64,000 nucleotides of DNA. Origin: Setoptus koraiensis. Lineage: Eukaryota; Arthropoda. The first letter of the stretch is position 1. Each line of letters starts with the position of its first letter. The position numbers and the translations under genes were made by a program. Positions 1-17,326 of the stretch are shown here, in pieces. Where the stretch lies: assembly GCA_048013815.1 (NCBI GenBank), contig CM106585.1, positions 14,074,001 to 14,138,000 on the forward strand. The letters run 5' to 3'. Under the pieces are notes generated by a model. The model searched no databases. It saw only the letters and a list, made by a program, of their open reading frames with translations, and was not told where the DNA came from.

Positions 1-2960
1 GTAACTGACTGGCTGGTTGAGCAACGTATTGTGTGACCATTGGACGGCCCACAGCTCTGATTGTCGTTGCCGCTTTGAGTGTCAGTTGATTCATTATTTG
101 GGGCACCTTCTAAGTGCACCAAAAACTGTTGATGTGAGTGGTGACAAATTCAAATTGAAATTGATTTGAATTCACAATTGACGCCAGCAAATGCAAACGG
201 TACAATTGGCGGTCTCTGGGCCCCAGAGGCCGGGACGCAGTTCTGGCAGTGTGTTATGGTAGAAAGGCATCCCATTGAAAAGGCCGAAGCCCAAATGTAT
301 TTGCTGCCCAAAACAGTGTGTGGCGAATGTACCATTTGAAACATTAGGCGCCGTTAGAGTTAAGTCAGTCAAATTGAGCGCGTTGTTACGGCAAAACTAT
401 TACGTGCAATTGGCACCATAGCCAAGCAGTTCTGGCATGGTGTCGACAGGTAACACTTTGCTGCGAATGTGTCAGAAAACGCATTTTGTGAGGCATCTTT
501 CGCTCGGCGTCACTCGACTTAACTGGGCAAACGGGGCAAAAATAGCAGACATGCTTGCAGCAGTTTTAAGTAAATTGCATCTGGCAAGTATTAACTCGAA
601 CTGACTTGGGGCGCTTGAAGTGCAACCATCATGGCCACGAACAACAAATGGCGCAACGTCAAATAGTGAACTGATCGGACTACAAATGGATAACAAAACA
701 CAACCAGACAGACGAGACGATTTGAAACGATAGCGGGACGTACAACGTGTGTTGTTAGATATGGTGATGGCGATATCTCACATGAGCCAAAAGAATAAAT
801 CATTGCTAGCTGAGGCCAGTAGTTAAGCTTCCACTGGTAGTAATGGCATCCATAAATAGCTGAGATGGCGAAAGATGGATGCAAATTAGATGGCGAGAGA
901 GCTGCTGGTGCCCATTGTGCTCTTATGATAAGAGTCTTATCGCCCATATTAAATATTGAGGCGCGTTGCAAAATTGAATCAATTTGATGCGATGCTCTCT
1001 CTCTGGTCAGTGGACCCATTTGATGCAACGGCCCCTCTCAGAGCCTTCGTGCCAATTTCACGTGATGCACCCAAGCCGGGCGGGTATCAGAAACAACGTT
1101 GGTGTGCCAAGTGTTGTTGTGGTCAAACAGGCAACACTTTATCAAGTTTAAACACTCTATTTGCATTGCAGTATGCAGATTATGTACTGCACAAACTGTC
1201 TAAATCTGTATCTAGTGAAAGGAGAGATTATAAAGATTACAAACTGTTTTATCAACTGTCTGCGTGTCTATTGTGGCCAGTTGTAAAGCATAAAGTGTTA
1301 GCGGGACTGCACATTGTACATCCGAAGCTGTGCCGGGGTATTACCTGGGGTCAAGATTACTGGCTTTTTGTGTATTGATATAAATTGATAAATCCAGGTG
1401 AGTGAGAGCTGTGAGAGCAACAATTCAGACAGTTGAGCCAAGTCTGTTGCAAACTGCACAACTGGCGCCACCATTAAGCAAGCGAGGAATTAAGCAGATA
1501 CAGGCGATAGTGTGGATTGGATAGTGTGAATATATATTTGAAGCGGGTTCCGTCGAGTCGGCTTTGTCGGCTTGTGTGGCCTTCCGGACTGGTGAAGCTG
1601 GAGTTAAAGCAATCGAGGGCTTGATCATTTATATCATTTCATCAAGTTGCTGCTGGCAATTTCTTGCTTTACTTCACTTGAGCAGTTGTTGTGTGGGCCG
1701 AGTGCGATGAGTGAAATGAGGCGAGTTCCGACGAGTCCGATGAAAGCGCCACTAACCTTGATAGTGTGTTATGTCGGCAATAAGGAAATAAAGTATAGAT
1801 AAGTGAAGCCAGCACCACTCAACGGTACCCTCGACAATACCCTCAATGCTACCGGGCCCAAGAGGACCAATGCGACAATAACAGCCGCACCAGCGACAAC
1901 AATCGACAGTTTGTGATAGATCTAGGTAAAATGGCAAGATAGTGCCAGACAGCGAGCGAGACAGAGAACTGTCGAGAGGCGTGTGCATAAAGGAGGAGGA
2001 GGAGAGAAGGGGTCTCTTAATAGTGGTTGTAGTGTTCAAGTTGAATTGCAAGTTACGTAATGGTGTCTAATAGTTGATAGTGGCATCAGTGGTAATGATA
2101 AAGGCATCGGAAAGGGGCCAAACTCACGTTCGCGCCCAACAGCCAAATAGCATCCACTGTCTGGGGCCCATCAGCAGGGGCACCAGCGTTGGCTGGCTGG
2201 CTGGCAGTCGGTTCAGCTGTGCCTCACAATATCCAGTGACGATCGTGTAAGTTTTTGCGCTAGCTTTCACTCTCGATCTGGCTCAACGCTCGCCGCGCTT
2301 GCAGGCCAGATCGAGAGGCCGCTTGGCATTCACTGCTAACTGAATAGTTGTTAGCTGAATGGTAATGGTAGCTACTAGACGAGGTGCCAGCGAAAATAGT
2401 CAGTGCAAAATAGTAGTAAGGCGGGGGGGGGGCGACTACTGTCGCTGCCGCCATCCACCAAAAATACCAACAACGGTGCGGGCCCCATTGTGTGTACTTA
2501 TACGCGTATCTGTATTTATGCTGGCCCGTGATGCTTGTTCCCCTGATATGTGTGTGTGCTGCGGCCCAAACAGGATGACAGGGTATAAATACTGACAATA
2601 CAAACACGCGGATATGTCGTGTTGTGTCGTGTGGCGATATAAGCGAACTAAACGGTGCGCGCCGGGCTCTAGCTCGCCCAAAACGGATCGCTTATATCTG
2701 GCGACATTATGAGGCGGCCGAGACTTAGCTCGACTTACTCTATTTATTATTATTACTACTATCAGTGGCATTAGAATTGAACAAGCAGCGCCGCGGCTGG
2801 ATTATTTGGGGCCCCCAGCCTGTGGGCTGCCGACAGCTAGGCGTTACATAAATACCGCTAGTCGCACTCATTTGTTAGAGACAAAGTGAAATGAAATGCA
2901 CTGTCGTTGTCGTTGTCGTCGTCGCCAGCGCCTAAGTCGCCCGATTGTCGGCCGGCTCAC

Positions 2961-2979
2961 CGCCCGCGATTCGCGGGCG
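2961..2979. repeat. 9-bp perfect palindrome with T-rich flank
   Basis: CGCCCGCGA and its exact reverse complement are separated by one base and followed by a T-rich tract. It would form a strong short hairpin. In animal DNA this has no assigned role and may be chance in GC-rich sequence. Confidence 0.4.
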
Positions 2980-3085
2980 ATCTTTTCTTTTCTGGGCGCT
3001 ATCTCGGCGCTGCCTGGCCGCCGTCTTCCTGTGGCCAAGCGGGCCTCTGACCGGCGCAACGTGAACTTGACCATCTCCCGGCTAG

Positions 3086-3163
3086 CGGCCAACAGCGCTG
3101 CCCGAAACGACCTGCCGAGGTCCCGGCCAACGGCGCTGCCCGAAACGACCTGGCGGGGCCGCT
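3086..3163. repeat. 38-bp tandem duplication (two copies plus a partial third)
   Basis: The unit beginning CGGCCAAC starts at 3086 and again at 3124 with few substitutions. A decayed third start is visible near 3164. A small minisatellite in non-coding DNA. Confidence 0.7.
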
Positions 3164-5428
3164 GGCTAACGGCGCTGGCAAAAGCTACATCTATCATATT
3201 TGTTACCATCATCGCCAATCGTAATAGCTATGGCAATAGTACTTAAATTGCCATCAATAGCGGGCGCCCCCAACATTAAATAAGGGCACGCGAAGGGGTC
3301 ATTGCGCACACAATAGACAGGAGCAAAGATTCCTGCCATTTGGCCGACATTCGCCCGGTTCGGGCGCTTCTTATTACCGCTCGCTCGCTCGCTTTGCCCG
3401 TCTCACTGGCTGGCTGACTGGCTGGCTGGCTGGCAATTCCTTCTTTTTCGCCGCGTCGCCATTCTTTCCATTCTTCTTCATATTCTTTGACGTGTTTGTG
3501 TATACGTGTGCTCGTGGGGCCCACGTTGTTGGCAGCCGAGCAACCAACAAACAAATGGCCAGTAGACAGCCGACACGATTTGCCGCCACCGAGGCACAAT
3601 ATAATCAGCCGGCGGGCGCCCACCCCCTTTGCCGAGCGCCCGAGCGCCCCAGTCGCCCGAACCGAAACGAAACGGGCGCCCAAGTGAGCCGATGCAAGCC
3701 GATGCGAACCAATGTGAACCGAATTGGGCCCAACTGGGGCCCAATCCGGCCCACATTGGCCGATTGGGGCCCATTGCGCGCTGCGGCTCTCAAGTCTCGC
3801 TCGTGCGCTCGTGTCCAATGCTAGGCTGTTGCTTATGCAACAAACAAACATAACAACGTGATGTCGCTGCTGCTGTTAGGCCGTGTCACCATTACGTAAC
3901 TTTGAGGCTCCGTTGTGGGGCCCTCGGTATTGTGCATTTCGGCACAGTGTTGTGAGCTAGTGAAAGCCAATTGTGTGCGTACTTCATGCCAGTTGTTTGC
4001 TGCTCGGCGCAGCGCAATTACAGGCACAAGCACGCACCACTGGCACAAGCACACACACACGCACACAGTCAGTGGGTCTGGCACGAATCGGGGGAGGCCA
4101 GCCAGCCAGCCAGCAGCGCTGATTGGGGCACCGCAACTTTTGGCCCCTCGCTGCTGCTGCTGCTGCACCATCGCTCCCGCGAGCACCACATTTGCTTGCA
4201 CCGCCATTCCTTGCTTCACCATAACACACTGCTGCCATTTCACTGGTGCATGCAGCAGCACTGTTACGAGGCCCCTGTATTGCGCGCCGCGCACCAGTGT
4301 TATAAGCGGCAACCAACGGCACCAAATGGAGCCGCTGCACCAACGCACCATTGAATCGGAGGCATTGGCCGCGGCTGCTGCTCCGGCGCTCTGGCGGACG
4401 TTATTCATAGCTCACATTGTCAGCTAATCTCTTTTTGGGCAGCGCACAAAAACGTTACATAAAAGCCTGGCGCCTCATGTGCGCCCTCTTTACCTATCCA
4501 ACTATATCACACAAACACACATACACACACACACTCACAAATAGTGGAATAAATTTATTATTATTACCATTATTTCATACACAGTACACACAATATATCA
4601 CACACTTAGTCAGTAATCAATTATATGAATTGATGATATAATATCAATACTAAATACAACAGCAACAACAAATATTTATTGCATCTCATCACGTATAGAT
4701 CCCTCTATTCACCGGCGGATCTATTGCACGAGCAAGAGCGCATACAAACACGCACGCACACACACATTTGGGGGCCCCATTTGATTTATACAGTTGGACA
4801 ATTGCAGTTTGAAGCTTGCAGCAACCGTCGTGCATTTACATTTACACCAACAACGGCATTCAATCTCTTTAAATCATCATGATCTACAACTAACCAACTG
4901 TGTTTGTGCTGCCATCCTGTGCCCGCCAGGTTGTTTTGGGCCCCAATTCTAAACGACACCAATAACAACCGATATTCACACAAGCAGCACAAGTCAGTAT
5001 TGGGCCAAATTTATCTCTGGATTCATTGAGTTATTGCTAGCACACAAGCACGCACATACACAGGATGCCACTATCTGGCAATTGGCTCTGAATAATAATA
5101 ATATTCAAGACAAGAGAATTACTACTTGCATTATTATTCATTCATTGGAATAATTGCTCAAATTACGCCTGGCACAACGGAGCAACAATATTATCATTAT
5201 TGTTCAACAACATTCACGACATCGGTCTGGTCCTCTCGCGAACAACAAACTTCCAGCTCACACTTTGGTCTAGATACGACACACACACACACACATTGTA
5301 ATTATGACCACATCCATGTGTCTACTTATTGGGGATCATTTAGTTATAATTAATCCAGTCTAATCGTACACTGTCGTACTTGTCTTCCTGACGCCTGTCC
5401 CGCTCAGGAGGCTAAGGTTCGGCCGGCC

Positions 5429-6854
5429 ATGTTTTGGCTCAGTTGCAAATGGAACAACTCAAGCCCACAACACCAGTCTGTTGTCAGCAAATGGAGCAGT
5501 AGTAGAAAACAATTCACATTTATTATTTGCAGTTTTTTGATTATTTTACTAAATATGATTTACATCAGGCCTGTCGAAGCGGACACCAACAAGCTTTGTA
5601 AGTATCTCATAAATATCCAACTGTTTTGCGAAACACTCATACCCAACCTGCAATAACTAACTCCTTGTACAATTTCGCTGAAACTATCTCTCTATAACAG
5701 TTCACATAGCAACCCTATGCACGGGCAAGTCCATTTTTCCAGTGTTTAAGAAGATCGAGGGCGCCGTTTTGACATCGGATGCCGAATCCAATATCAACTG
5801 CACAATCACCTTTCAAACAGACACCGTGGTACAACACTTCATGCTCAGATTTGAGAATCTTAGATTAGGCTGCGGAGATCACCTGTACATTTATGATGGC
5901 GCTCATGATTATGGTCGCAACGACAATTTCCAAGATATGTCGTGCAGAAATAATCTTGCCAATGCTAAAATTATTACAACAAGAGGCAACTATGTAACGT
6001 TGAGATATTCGGCAGATAAAATTAGCAATCTCGGTGATGGTTTCAGGGTTGTTATAACGGCAGTGAAAAGTTACCACGAATGCCCATCCGATGCCAGGTG
6101 CCTAAATCAATTGTGCATTTCACAAGATCTATTGTGCGATGGTATTGATCATTGCGGGGACAATAGCGATGAAACAAGCCACTCAAATTGTGTAAATCCA
6201 GATGACCTTCAGACTATATTTTCATTCAATCATTTTACAACACAAACTTATTTATATCTATTATTAGCCACAATATTTTTAATTTTTCTAATCTGTGTTA
6301 TAGTGATAGCTATACACTTATTTAGGCGCGAAAATCATTATGCCAATTATCAGCATCATCTACAAAGAATGGTACCTCTACAGACCTCGTCGTCATTGAT
6401 GCTGAATCAACATCAGATATTACAAACATCGTCCCCATATATTTCAGCCAATTGTACACCGCAGCATATACCTCGTGAACATTATAGTACTTTGCCTATT
6501 CACTTTGACAGGTTTCGGCAACAGCAGCAACATCAACAACAACAACTATTACAACAGCAATCGCCGGAGAGGCGATTATTTAATGGGAATAATGCAACGT
6601 CACATTTCACTATTGGTGCGCCTATTGGAACAGCCAATCAAATAGGCACTCCATTGCATGCAACCAGTAATTATCCAGTTGTTAGCAGTGGCGGAGATCA
6701 ATCAGGTGGTGATCAGACTGTTAAGCAGCCCCCACCATATAATCTAGTTTTTATTGGTCCATCTCCAGCACCAATTCATCAACATCAAACAGTACTTACA
6801 GATGCTAGTGGAGGCAGTCATCTGCTGCTTACAACACCAGGCGCTCCCATTTGA
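5429..6854 (+). CDS. CUB and LDL-receptor class A domain single-pass membrane protein
   Basis: Two exons, join(5429..5597, 5701..6854), 440 aa, phase-1 junction; the donor is GTAAGT and the acceptor AACAG. A hydrophobic segment at residues 29-50 follows a polar N-terminus and would act as signal peptide or signal anchor. One CUB domain follows (about 63-177), then one LDLa module with CDGIDHCGDNSDE (about 180-218), a strong transmembrane helix (about 240-264), and a Gln/His-rich cytoplasmic tail with a PPPY motif near residue 400. PY motifs bind WW domains, for example those of Nedd4 ligases. The architecture resembles NETO and LRP3/10/12-type co-receptors, but with a single CUB and a single LDLa, so the ligand is unknown. 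No other upstream ATG fits better. Confident as a gene, moderate on family. Confidence 0.85.
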
Positions 6855-9136
6855 TGTTGATGCAAATATATCATCGTCGTTCGAATCGTCCATATTTACC
6901 CATAAGATACTGCTCTCTGGAAATAGGAGTTGCTTATTTTTGTTGTTTATTTTTGTTGTTTACTGATGTATTCTGTTTCTGTTGTTATTGTTGTTAAATT
7001 ATCACTGTGTTAAACATTCTGATGAGTATACTATCTAATATCTAGCATACTATCAACTCTAACTAGACTTGTCACAAAACAGCAATTATGATAGCACTCA
7101 CGTCACATACACACACACAGTTACAAATACATACGTATGCCCTCCTAAGACAATTTTTTCTACACTCAATTCCATTATTTATTTACTACAAAGATATTAA
7201 AGATTGACTTGAACAATATAAAGACTATTCGTGCCATAATAGACATCTCTAAACCCTTACTTGTTATTGTTTGTTTATGCTCACTATCCGACCAAAAAGA
7301 TGTTATCAAACATGAGATTGATTGCGTGATTAGAATCGAACGTTTCTTGAGTGAATCAATTTCTAAAGATGCTCAGATAATAAGATACAAGTGTTAGGCC
7401 CTCGCCGCCCGCAGGGCTCGAAACATGCTAGCAACAATGGCTGAACGACCACACGGTACTTTTCGTAACCACAAGAGGACTTTGGTGTCCATGTTGAAAT
7501 CATGTGTCATGGTGAAAGGTGGCGCCTAGACGGAAATGACCACAAGGTACCTGAGTGTACCCGCAAACAATTCTACCGTGAAACAATTATTTTACGGCCT
7601 TCTATCTTGCACTTGGTTCGGTCGAGTAACCTAATCAGCGTTGGGGACACTTTCCAAAGAGTTTCGACTTCTTCCGGCTTTACCCACAAGTTGTTATGGC
7701 TGTAGCCTTGTAAGGTAGCCTCTCAGCAAGTGAACTCTCTCTAGTTATCCATGTCTCACGCCAGGCGTAAGTAGGGGGCACTGAATTAGTAGGTTGTTTC
7801 GCAAGATATGAGATTGAGTATTTTCTGGCGCACGATTTCTTGAAAATTCACAAGCGAAATGTAGTCTGTGCTGGGACTTTTGTTCGATCTCTCTGTCACT
7901 TCTTTTCTATCCGAAATTCAATTGAAAGAGGGTGAAAAAGAGTATCGAAGTTGCATAAAATACCCATTTTAAAAAGGCAAAACAACAACAGAAATGGTAT
8001 AAGAACTGATAAATACTTGTGGAAGCGATGAATCAAAAGCAACGGTGAATACCTTGTAAAGAGCCAAATTTCGTTTGAATCGAAGATATCAAGAAAATCT
8101 CATTACTTACGCAACACCCTAATATGAAAGCCGCATGTTACTTTGAAATATATATTATAATATATTCAATTACGCCCGATAAAGAACGCCCGGGTGTCGC
8201 AAGAAAACGTTTTATTGGACACAATTTAGAGCATTATTATTCACTATAGTTTCTCTTTGTTTTCGATCTACTAATTTATATTAAATAGAATGATTTGCTT
8301 ATGTAACGATTGCCAATACATAATGGCGGCCTTTGCAATATAGAGCAGTATAGTTGCAATAGAGATGAGAGCGGAATTAAACCAATCTTGCTACTACGCT
8401 AGTCACATAGTATAGAGGCGTTTGTGTGACACAATCATCTAGATCAAAACAAGCAGATAAGAGTGAGTTATATATTGAGAGCAAGGAAACAGATTTTGAA
8501 AATCCTTGAGGCTCAGTAACTCTCTCTTTCACTTTTATTTAGTCTTCAATATGCCGATTAGATCATTTGATGACTATTGCTGCTGCTCTTGAAAGTCTTG
8601 AGGCGAATAGTAAATGCTTCTTTGCTGCTACGATTAGCTCATATCGCACCTATATTTTTTCTTGTTTTGTTTTTGTCTGTCTCTGTTTTTATTTATTATT
8701 ATTGTTATTGTAGATTAACAGAGAAAAAATAACGATCTAATTGCGTAGAACAGATTGCAATGAGTCGCTAGTTGAAAGCCAGTAGTATATAGAATTGCAC
8801 CACATTTTCACAAGCGACATAGCAACTCCCACAACAAATTTATTGCTACATAGATCTATTTGCAATATGCTAACAACAAAAACATGTGATACAGCAGTGC
8901 ACTAGCGACACATTTGATTTCATAGTGATAACATTATTCGTCTGCTGTAATATTATTATATCCATTTGTCTGTTTATTTGTATGTCTGTTTATTATTTGT
9001 CTGCTAAAAACGTCATTATCTGTTTTAGATAAAAAGATATACAGATAGGAAACATCATTTAGTATCGTGGTATGTATGTGACCGTCGTATATAACCATTT
9101 TTTCAATATCAAATAAGCAATCACTCGTCAAAAACT
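6855..9136. other. Intergenic region between the CUB/LDLa gene and glutamine synthetase
   Basis: AT-rich, no convincing gene. It should hold the 3' UTR of the upstream gene and the promoter and 5' UTR of glutamine synthetase. A block at about 7395-7800 has a different, GC-richer texture. On the minus strand it keeps a stop-free stretch of about 45 codons (roughly 7575-7720) that reads like a protein but matches nothing I recognise. It may be a decayed mobile-element or pseudogene fragment. Confidence 0.4.
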
Positions 9137-10219
9137 ATGGAGCCCGAACAAATATTAAAGAGCCTCCAGCAGCAGCTGAATAATGCCGGTACTACGTGCA
9201 TCGAGTATGTTTGGATCGACGGCACCACTGAGAGGCTCCGTTCGAAAACAAAAATTATCGACAAAGTTGTATCAAACGTCAAGGATGTACCCGAATGGAA
9301 TTTCGATGGATCATCAACGGGGCAAGCCCTAGAGGGAAACACAGATGTCTATCTGAAGCCAGTCGCACTTTACAGGGACCCCTTCAGAGGACCACTTGAT
9401 AGATTAGTTCTGTGTGAGACAATGCTTTTTGATCGTCAGCCTATTCCATCAAATACGAGACATAGCTGCATGGAAGCCGTTAAGCAGGCCGCCGATCAGG
9501 AGCCATGGTTTGGCATAGAGCAGGAATATTCATTGATGGATCTGGCCACCACAAGGCCATTGGGATGGCCACCCGGAGAGGGATCACCGGGAGCGCAAGG
9601 TCCGTTTTATTGTGGCGCTGAACCAGGCAAAGTATTCGGTCGTCGAGTTGTTGAGGCTCACCAGATGGCTTGCCGGCTAGCTGGGGTTAAAATATGTGGT
9701 ATCAATGCCGAGGTGATGCCTTCTCAATGGGAGTATCAAGTAGGCCCGTGCGAGGGAATCCGAATCGCTGACGATATGTGGGTATCAAGATACATTTTGT
9801 ATCGTGTTGCGGAAATTTTCCATGTCGGCGTCTCATTCGACCCAAAGATCATACCTGGAGACTGGAACGGAGCTGGAGCGCACACAAATATCTCTACGAA
9901 AGCCACCAGAAACAAAGAAAATGGTCTCAAGGCAATCCAGGAAGCGATCGAAAAGATGTCTAAGAAACATCCGGAGCACATAGCTGCATATGACCCCAAA
10001 GGGGGCGTTGACAACGCCAGACGTCTCACTGGACGTCATGAAACTGCTGATATCGACACTTTTTCGTCTGGCGTGGCCAAGAGAAATGTTAGCATTCGAA
10101 TACCTGCACAAGTCAATGTGGATGGTTATGGATATTTCGAGGATAGAAGGCCAGCTTCCAATTGCGACCCGTATACGGTTGTAGAGCGCATCGTGCGGAC
10201 AGTCTGCTTAAACCAATAG
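9137..10219 (+). CDS. GS: Glutamine synthetase (type II, cytosolic)
   Basis: Intronless 360-aa frame covering essentially the whole eukaryotic GS II fold (family length about 360-373). The enzyme makes glutamine from glutamate, ammonia and ATP. Visible signatures: the beta-Grasp domain with WNFDGSSTGQ (about residues 54-63) and YRDPFRG; the catalytic domain with FGIEQEYSL (metal-binding Glu), NAEVMPSQWEYQVGP, GAGAHTNIST, and the C-terminal ASIRIP-like and YFEDRRPASNCDPY segments. The family-conserved active-site residues I can recognise are present, so it should be active. The start is the first in-frame ATG and matches the usual N-terminus. The absence of introns while several neighbours are split could mean a retrocopy origin. 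Its 3' end lies 119 bp from that of the convergent bL19m gene. Confidence 0.97.
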   Translation: MEPEQILKSLQQQLNNAGTTCIEYVWIDGTTERLRSKTKIIDKVVSNVKDVPEWNFDGSSTGQALEGNTDVYLKPVALYRDPFRGPLDRLVLCETMLFDRQPIPSNTRHSCMEAVKQAADQEPWFGIEQEYSLMDLATTRPLGWPPGEGSPGAQGPFYCGAEPGKVFGRRVVEAHQMACRLAGVKICGINAEVMPSQWEYQVGPCEGIRIADDMWVSRYILYRVAEIFHVGVSFDPKIIPGDWNGAGAHTNISTKATRNKENGLKAIQEAIEKMSKKHPEHIAAYDPKGGVDNARRLTGRHETADIDTFSSGVAKRNVSIRIPAQVNVDGYGYFEDRRPASNCDPYTVVERIVRTVCLNQ

Positions 10220-10270
10220 TTACAATAATAAGTATAATACATTGGCTCCTTAGAGATTGTAGAAGTCACC

Positions 10271-10276
10271 AATAAA
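10271..10276 (+). terminator. Poly(A) signal of glutamine synthetase
   Basis: Canonical AATAAA, 51 nt after the stop codon and before the convergent bL19m gene. Confidence 0.6.
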
Positions 10277-10338
10277 CTAATCACTGCAAATCTTATTGAT
10301 CTAGATAAATTTTTAATTACACGACTATTCAGTATATA

Positions 10339-11172
10339 TTAGGCAAATCTAGATTTTAATTGTTCTTGCATCAGGCGCTTTCGCCTTTCTGACCGTCTCA
10401 AATCTACAATGCTCTTCTCATGCTCCGACATGTCTTTCCAAATTTCGTATTGATCATCTTCTGGGATATGCTTTCTGTATGATTCCATTGTATCGTATTT
10501 CAATTTATCATGGAAACCTTTCTTAGGGTCACGGTACTTCTTGTACATATACTCAGGAATATCCTCCATTTTCTCTATTCCCTTAAAATCGTATCTTTCC
10601 CATTTGTAACCCCATGGACGAGGCTTCATTTTGACCAGCAATTTGTTAACAGGCACTTCTTTGTCGTCTTCGTGAGGAACTGCAGCCATGTTCTCTGGCA
10701 CGGTGGAGTATTCTGGTAGGGCGTCCCTCAAATAAAGAAGATGATTGTCTAGTCTTTTTTCCAATTTAAGCACCTCTATATTCCTCAATGTTGGATTATA
10801 CAAATCATATCGTATTTCAACTCCATGGCCTTCGATTACGTTGCGGAGAGCAAATGTAGCCCTCAAGCCTTGGCCCTCACGCTGTATACAAATACCGGTA
10901 AATCTGCTCACTTTTCCACTAGCATAGGGATCCGAAACTTCAACTCTTAATATAGATCCTACGTAGAACTCAGGTATCTCTATAACTGATCTTCTTTTGA
11001 GCATATCTCTTCGCTCCAGTTTCTCTCTCAACTTATTCCTGTATTTCAAGTCGCCATCGATGGAGGGTAGGAACTCTGGATATTTGAAGCGCATTTTCTG
11101 CCAATCGGGTGGTAATACTGACGTTCTATAGGATTCCCTCTTGAACATTAGGCGTCTAACTGTGGTAAACAT
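10339..11172 (-). CDS. MRPL19: Large ribosomal subunit protein bL19m, mitochondrial
   Basis: Intronless 277-aa protein. The central bL19 domain (about residues 65-165) has [45 protein letters not shown] and VLKLEKRL, typical of mitochondrial L19, a structural protein of the large mitoribosomal subunit. The N-terminus begins [16 protein letters not shown], basic and without acidic residues until E13, as expected of a mitochondrial presequence. The C-terminal extension is charged, with [12 protein letters not shown] and YRDPKKG, also usual in animal MRPL19. The start is the first ATG. It is divergent from MUS81, and on a correct assembly the two start codons may be under 500 bp apart, sharing a promoter region. 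Confidence 0.95.
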   Translation of the reverse strand: MFTTVRRLMFKRESYRTSVLPPDWQKMRFKYPEFLPSIDGDLKYRNKLREKLERRDMLKRRSVIEIPEFYVGSILRVEVSDPYASGKVSRFTGICIQREGQGLRATFALRNVIEGHGVEIRYDLYNPTLRNIEVLKLEKRLDNHLLYLRDALPEYSTVPENMAAVPHEDDKEVPVNKLLVKMKPRPWGYKWERYDFKGIEKMEDIPEYMYKKYRDPKKGFHDKLKYDTMESYRKHIPEDDQYEIWKDMSEHEKSIVDLRRSERRKRLMQEQLKSRFA

Positions 11173-11266
11173 GATTGCTCGACAATTGTTAATATCGATC
11201 TAACAATGAGATCCCAAAAGTTTTAATTAGAATAAGAAGCCGGACCACATGATTCTCACGCGAGAG

Positions 11267-12158
11267 CCTCTCGATCATTCAGCACATGAGCATGCGTTTC
11301 TGTTTATTTACAGTTCGTCTTTTTAAGCAGACTAAGCCGTTGTAGTTCCTGAACTGCTCGCAAAAAGGCGCTGATTTTCCTCAATTGATCAGACCACAGG
11401 TCATCTGTGGCAGCTAACTACTCACCTCGGAGAAATTAGCTCCCCCTCTTGATCCTTTAAGCAACTAATTATAACTTGATTTGGCTTCAAAAAAGACACG
11501 CCGTATTTTTTAGCCCATCATGTGATTTTTTATTTTGCGTTAATATTTAAATGACGAAACCTCTCTGAACCGCTATATTCATGTTTGAGAGATCTAGTAA
11601 AATGTATTAATTTCACACACGATGATATTTTGACATTCAATGTTTCAAATATGATGAAGAAAAAGAAAGAGAATACTTACATTCCACCACCCAGGAGTGG
11701 AGCCTACGCCATATTGGTTGCATTGTACAAAGCCGAGACAAACGAACATTTATCCCATTTAAATAAGCAACAACTTCAGGATTATGCTCAAAATTATTGT
11801 AGCTCGTCTATGACGAAATGTAAACCTAACTCTTTTTACACCGCATGGTCCTCTATTAAGACGCTCATAGACAAAGGACTTGTTGATAGACAAATTTCAA
11901 AAAATTCTGTTTATTCTCTGACGCATCAAGGGAGAGATTTGGCAAAGAAACTTGTCGAATTCCAGGAGGGTCCCTCTAATGAAGCCAACAAAGCCAAGCC
12001 AGCATGCTCCTCAGACAATAGACAGACTGAATCTTGTGATCCTTCATCATCAAATTCGCGATATGGTTACCTCGATCAAATGTACAGGCAACGAGCCAAT
12101 TTGCCTGTTGAAGACGACAGCAGTGACGCTGCTTATATCTCCGAAAGCTCACATCCAC
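11267..12158 (+). repeat. Direct repeat, copy A (false duplication of the MUS81 5' region)
   Basis: These 892 nt recur at 17323-18215. The only difference I found is one T in a homopolymer (near 11297 versus 17352). The copy stops exactly where the run of N starts, at the position where the intact copy has a CACCCCCT run. Near-perfect identity ending at a gap and at poly-C marks an assembly artefact rather than a genomic duplication. Confidence 0.85.
11651..12158 (+). pseudogene. Truncated duplicate of the MUS81 N-terminal coding region
   Basis: It encodes the same residues as the first 169 of the intact MUS81 frame (winged-helix domain and start of the Ser-rich linker), then runs into the N gap. 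It is not an independent gene and should be collapsed onto the copy at 17708. Confidence 0.85.
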
Positions 12159-12658
12159 NNNNNNNNNNNNNNNNNNNNNNNNNNNNNNNNNNNNNNNNNN
12201 NNNNNNNNNNNNNNNNNNNNNNNNNNNNNNNNNNNNNNNNNNNNNNNNNNNNNNNNNNNNNNNNNNNNNNNNNNNNNNNNNNNNNNNNNNNNNNNNNNNN
12301 NNNNNNNNNNNNNNNNNNNNNNNNNNNNNNNNNNNNNNNNNNNNNNNNNNNNNNNNNNNNNNNNNNNNNNNNNNNNNNNNNNNNNNNNNNNNNNNNNNNN
12401 NNNNNNNNNNNNNNNNNNNNNNNNNNNNNNNNNNNNNNNNNNNNNNNNNNNNNNNNNNNNNNNNNNNNNNNNNNNNNNNNNNNNNNNNNNNNNNNNNNNN
12501 NNNNNNNNNNNNNNNNNNNNNNNNNNNNNNNNNNNNNNNNNNNNNNNNNNNNNNNNNNNNNNNNNNNNNNNNNNNNNNNNNNNNNNNNNNNNNNNNNNNN
12601 NNNNNNNNNNNNNNNNNNNNNNNNNNNNNNNNNNNNNNNNNNNNNNNNNNNNNNNNNN
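12159..12658. other. Assembly gap of exactly 500 N
   Basis: The round length shows a placeholder of unknown true size. It follows the CATCCAC that in the intact copy is followed by five further C. Confidence 0.98.

Positions 12659-17322
<4,664 letters not shown>

Positions 17323-17326
<4 letters not shown>

Larger units (their letters stand above)
1..5428. other. GC-rich non-coding region upstream of the CUB/LDLa gene
   Basis: No open frame here resembles a protein family. The many open frames on both strands are explained by GC-rich, stop-poor composition full of short words such as GGCC, GGGGCCC and TTGGC. Inside are a 38-bp tandem repeat (3086-3163), a 9-bp palindrome (2961-2979), GGCT/GCCA simple runs near 3410 and 4100, AC-rich microsatellites near 4500 and 5280, and TATA-like boxes at 2584-2590 and about 4456. 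Probably promoter and regulatory DNA of the gene starting at 5429, or an intergenic desert. Confidence 0.55.

Noticed and set aside
591..4408. Many frames of 70-190 codons on both strands
   Set aside because: They overlap each other on both strands, are of low complexity (Trp/Pro/Gly/Ala runs from GGCC words) and show no domain or splice pattern.
7209..7705. Two short plus-strand frames of 62-67 codons as genes
   Set aside because: No ATG context, domain, signal peptide or splice signals support them.
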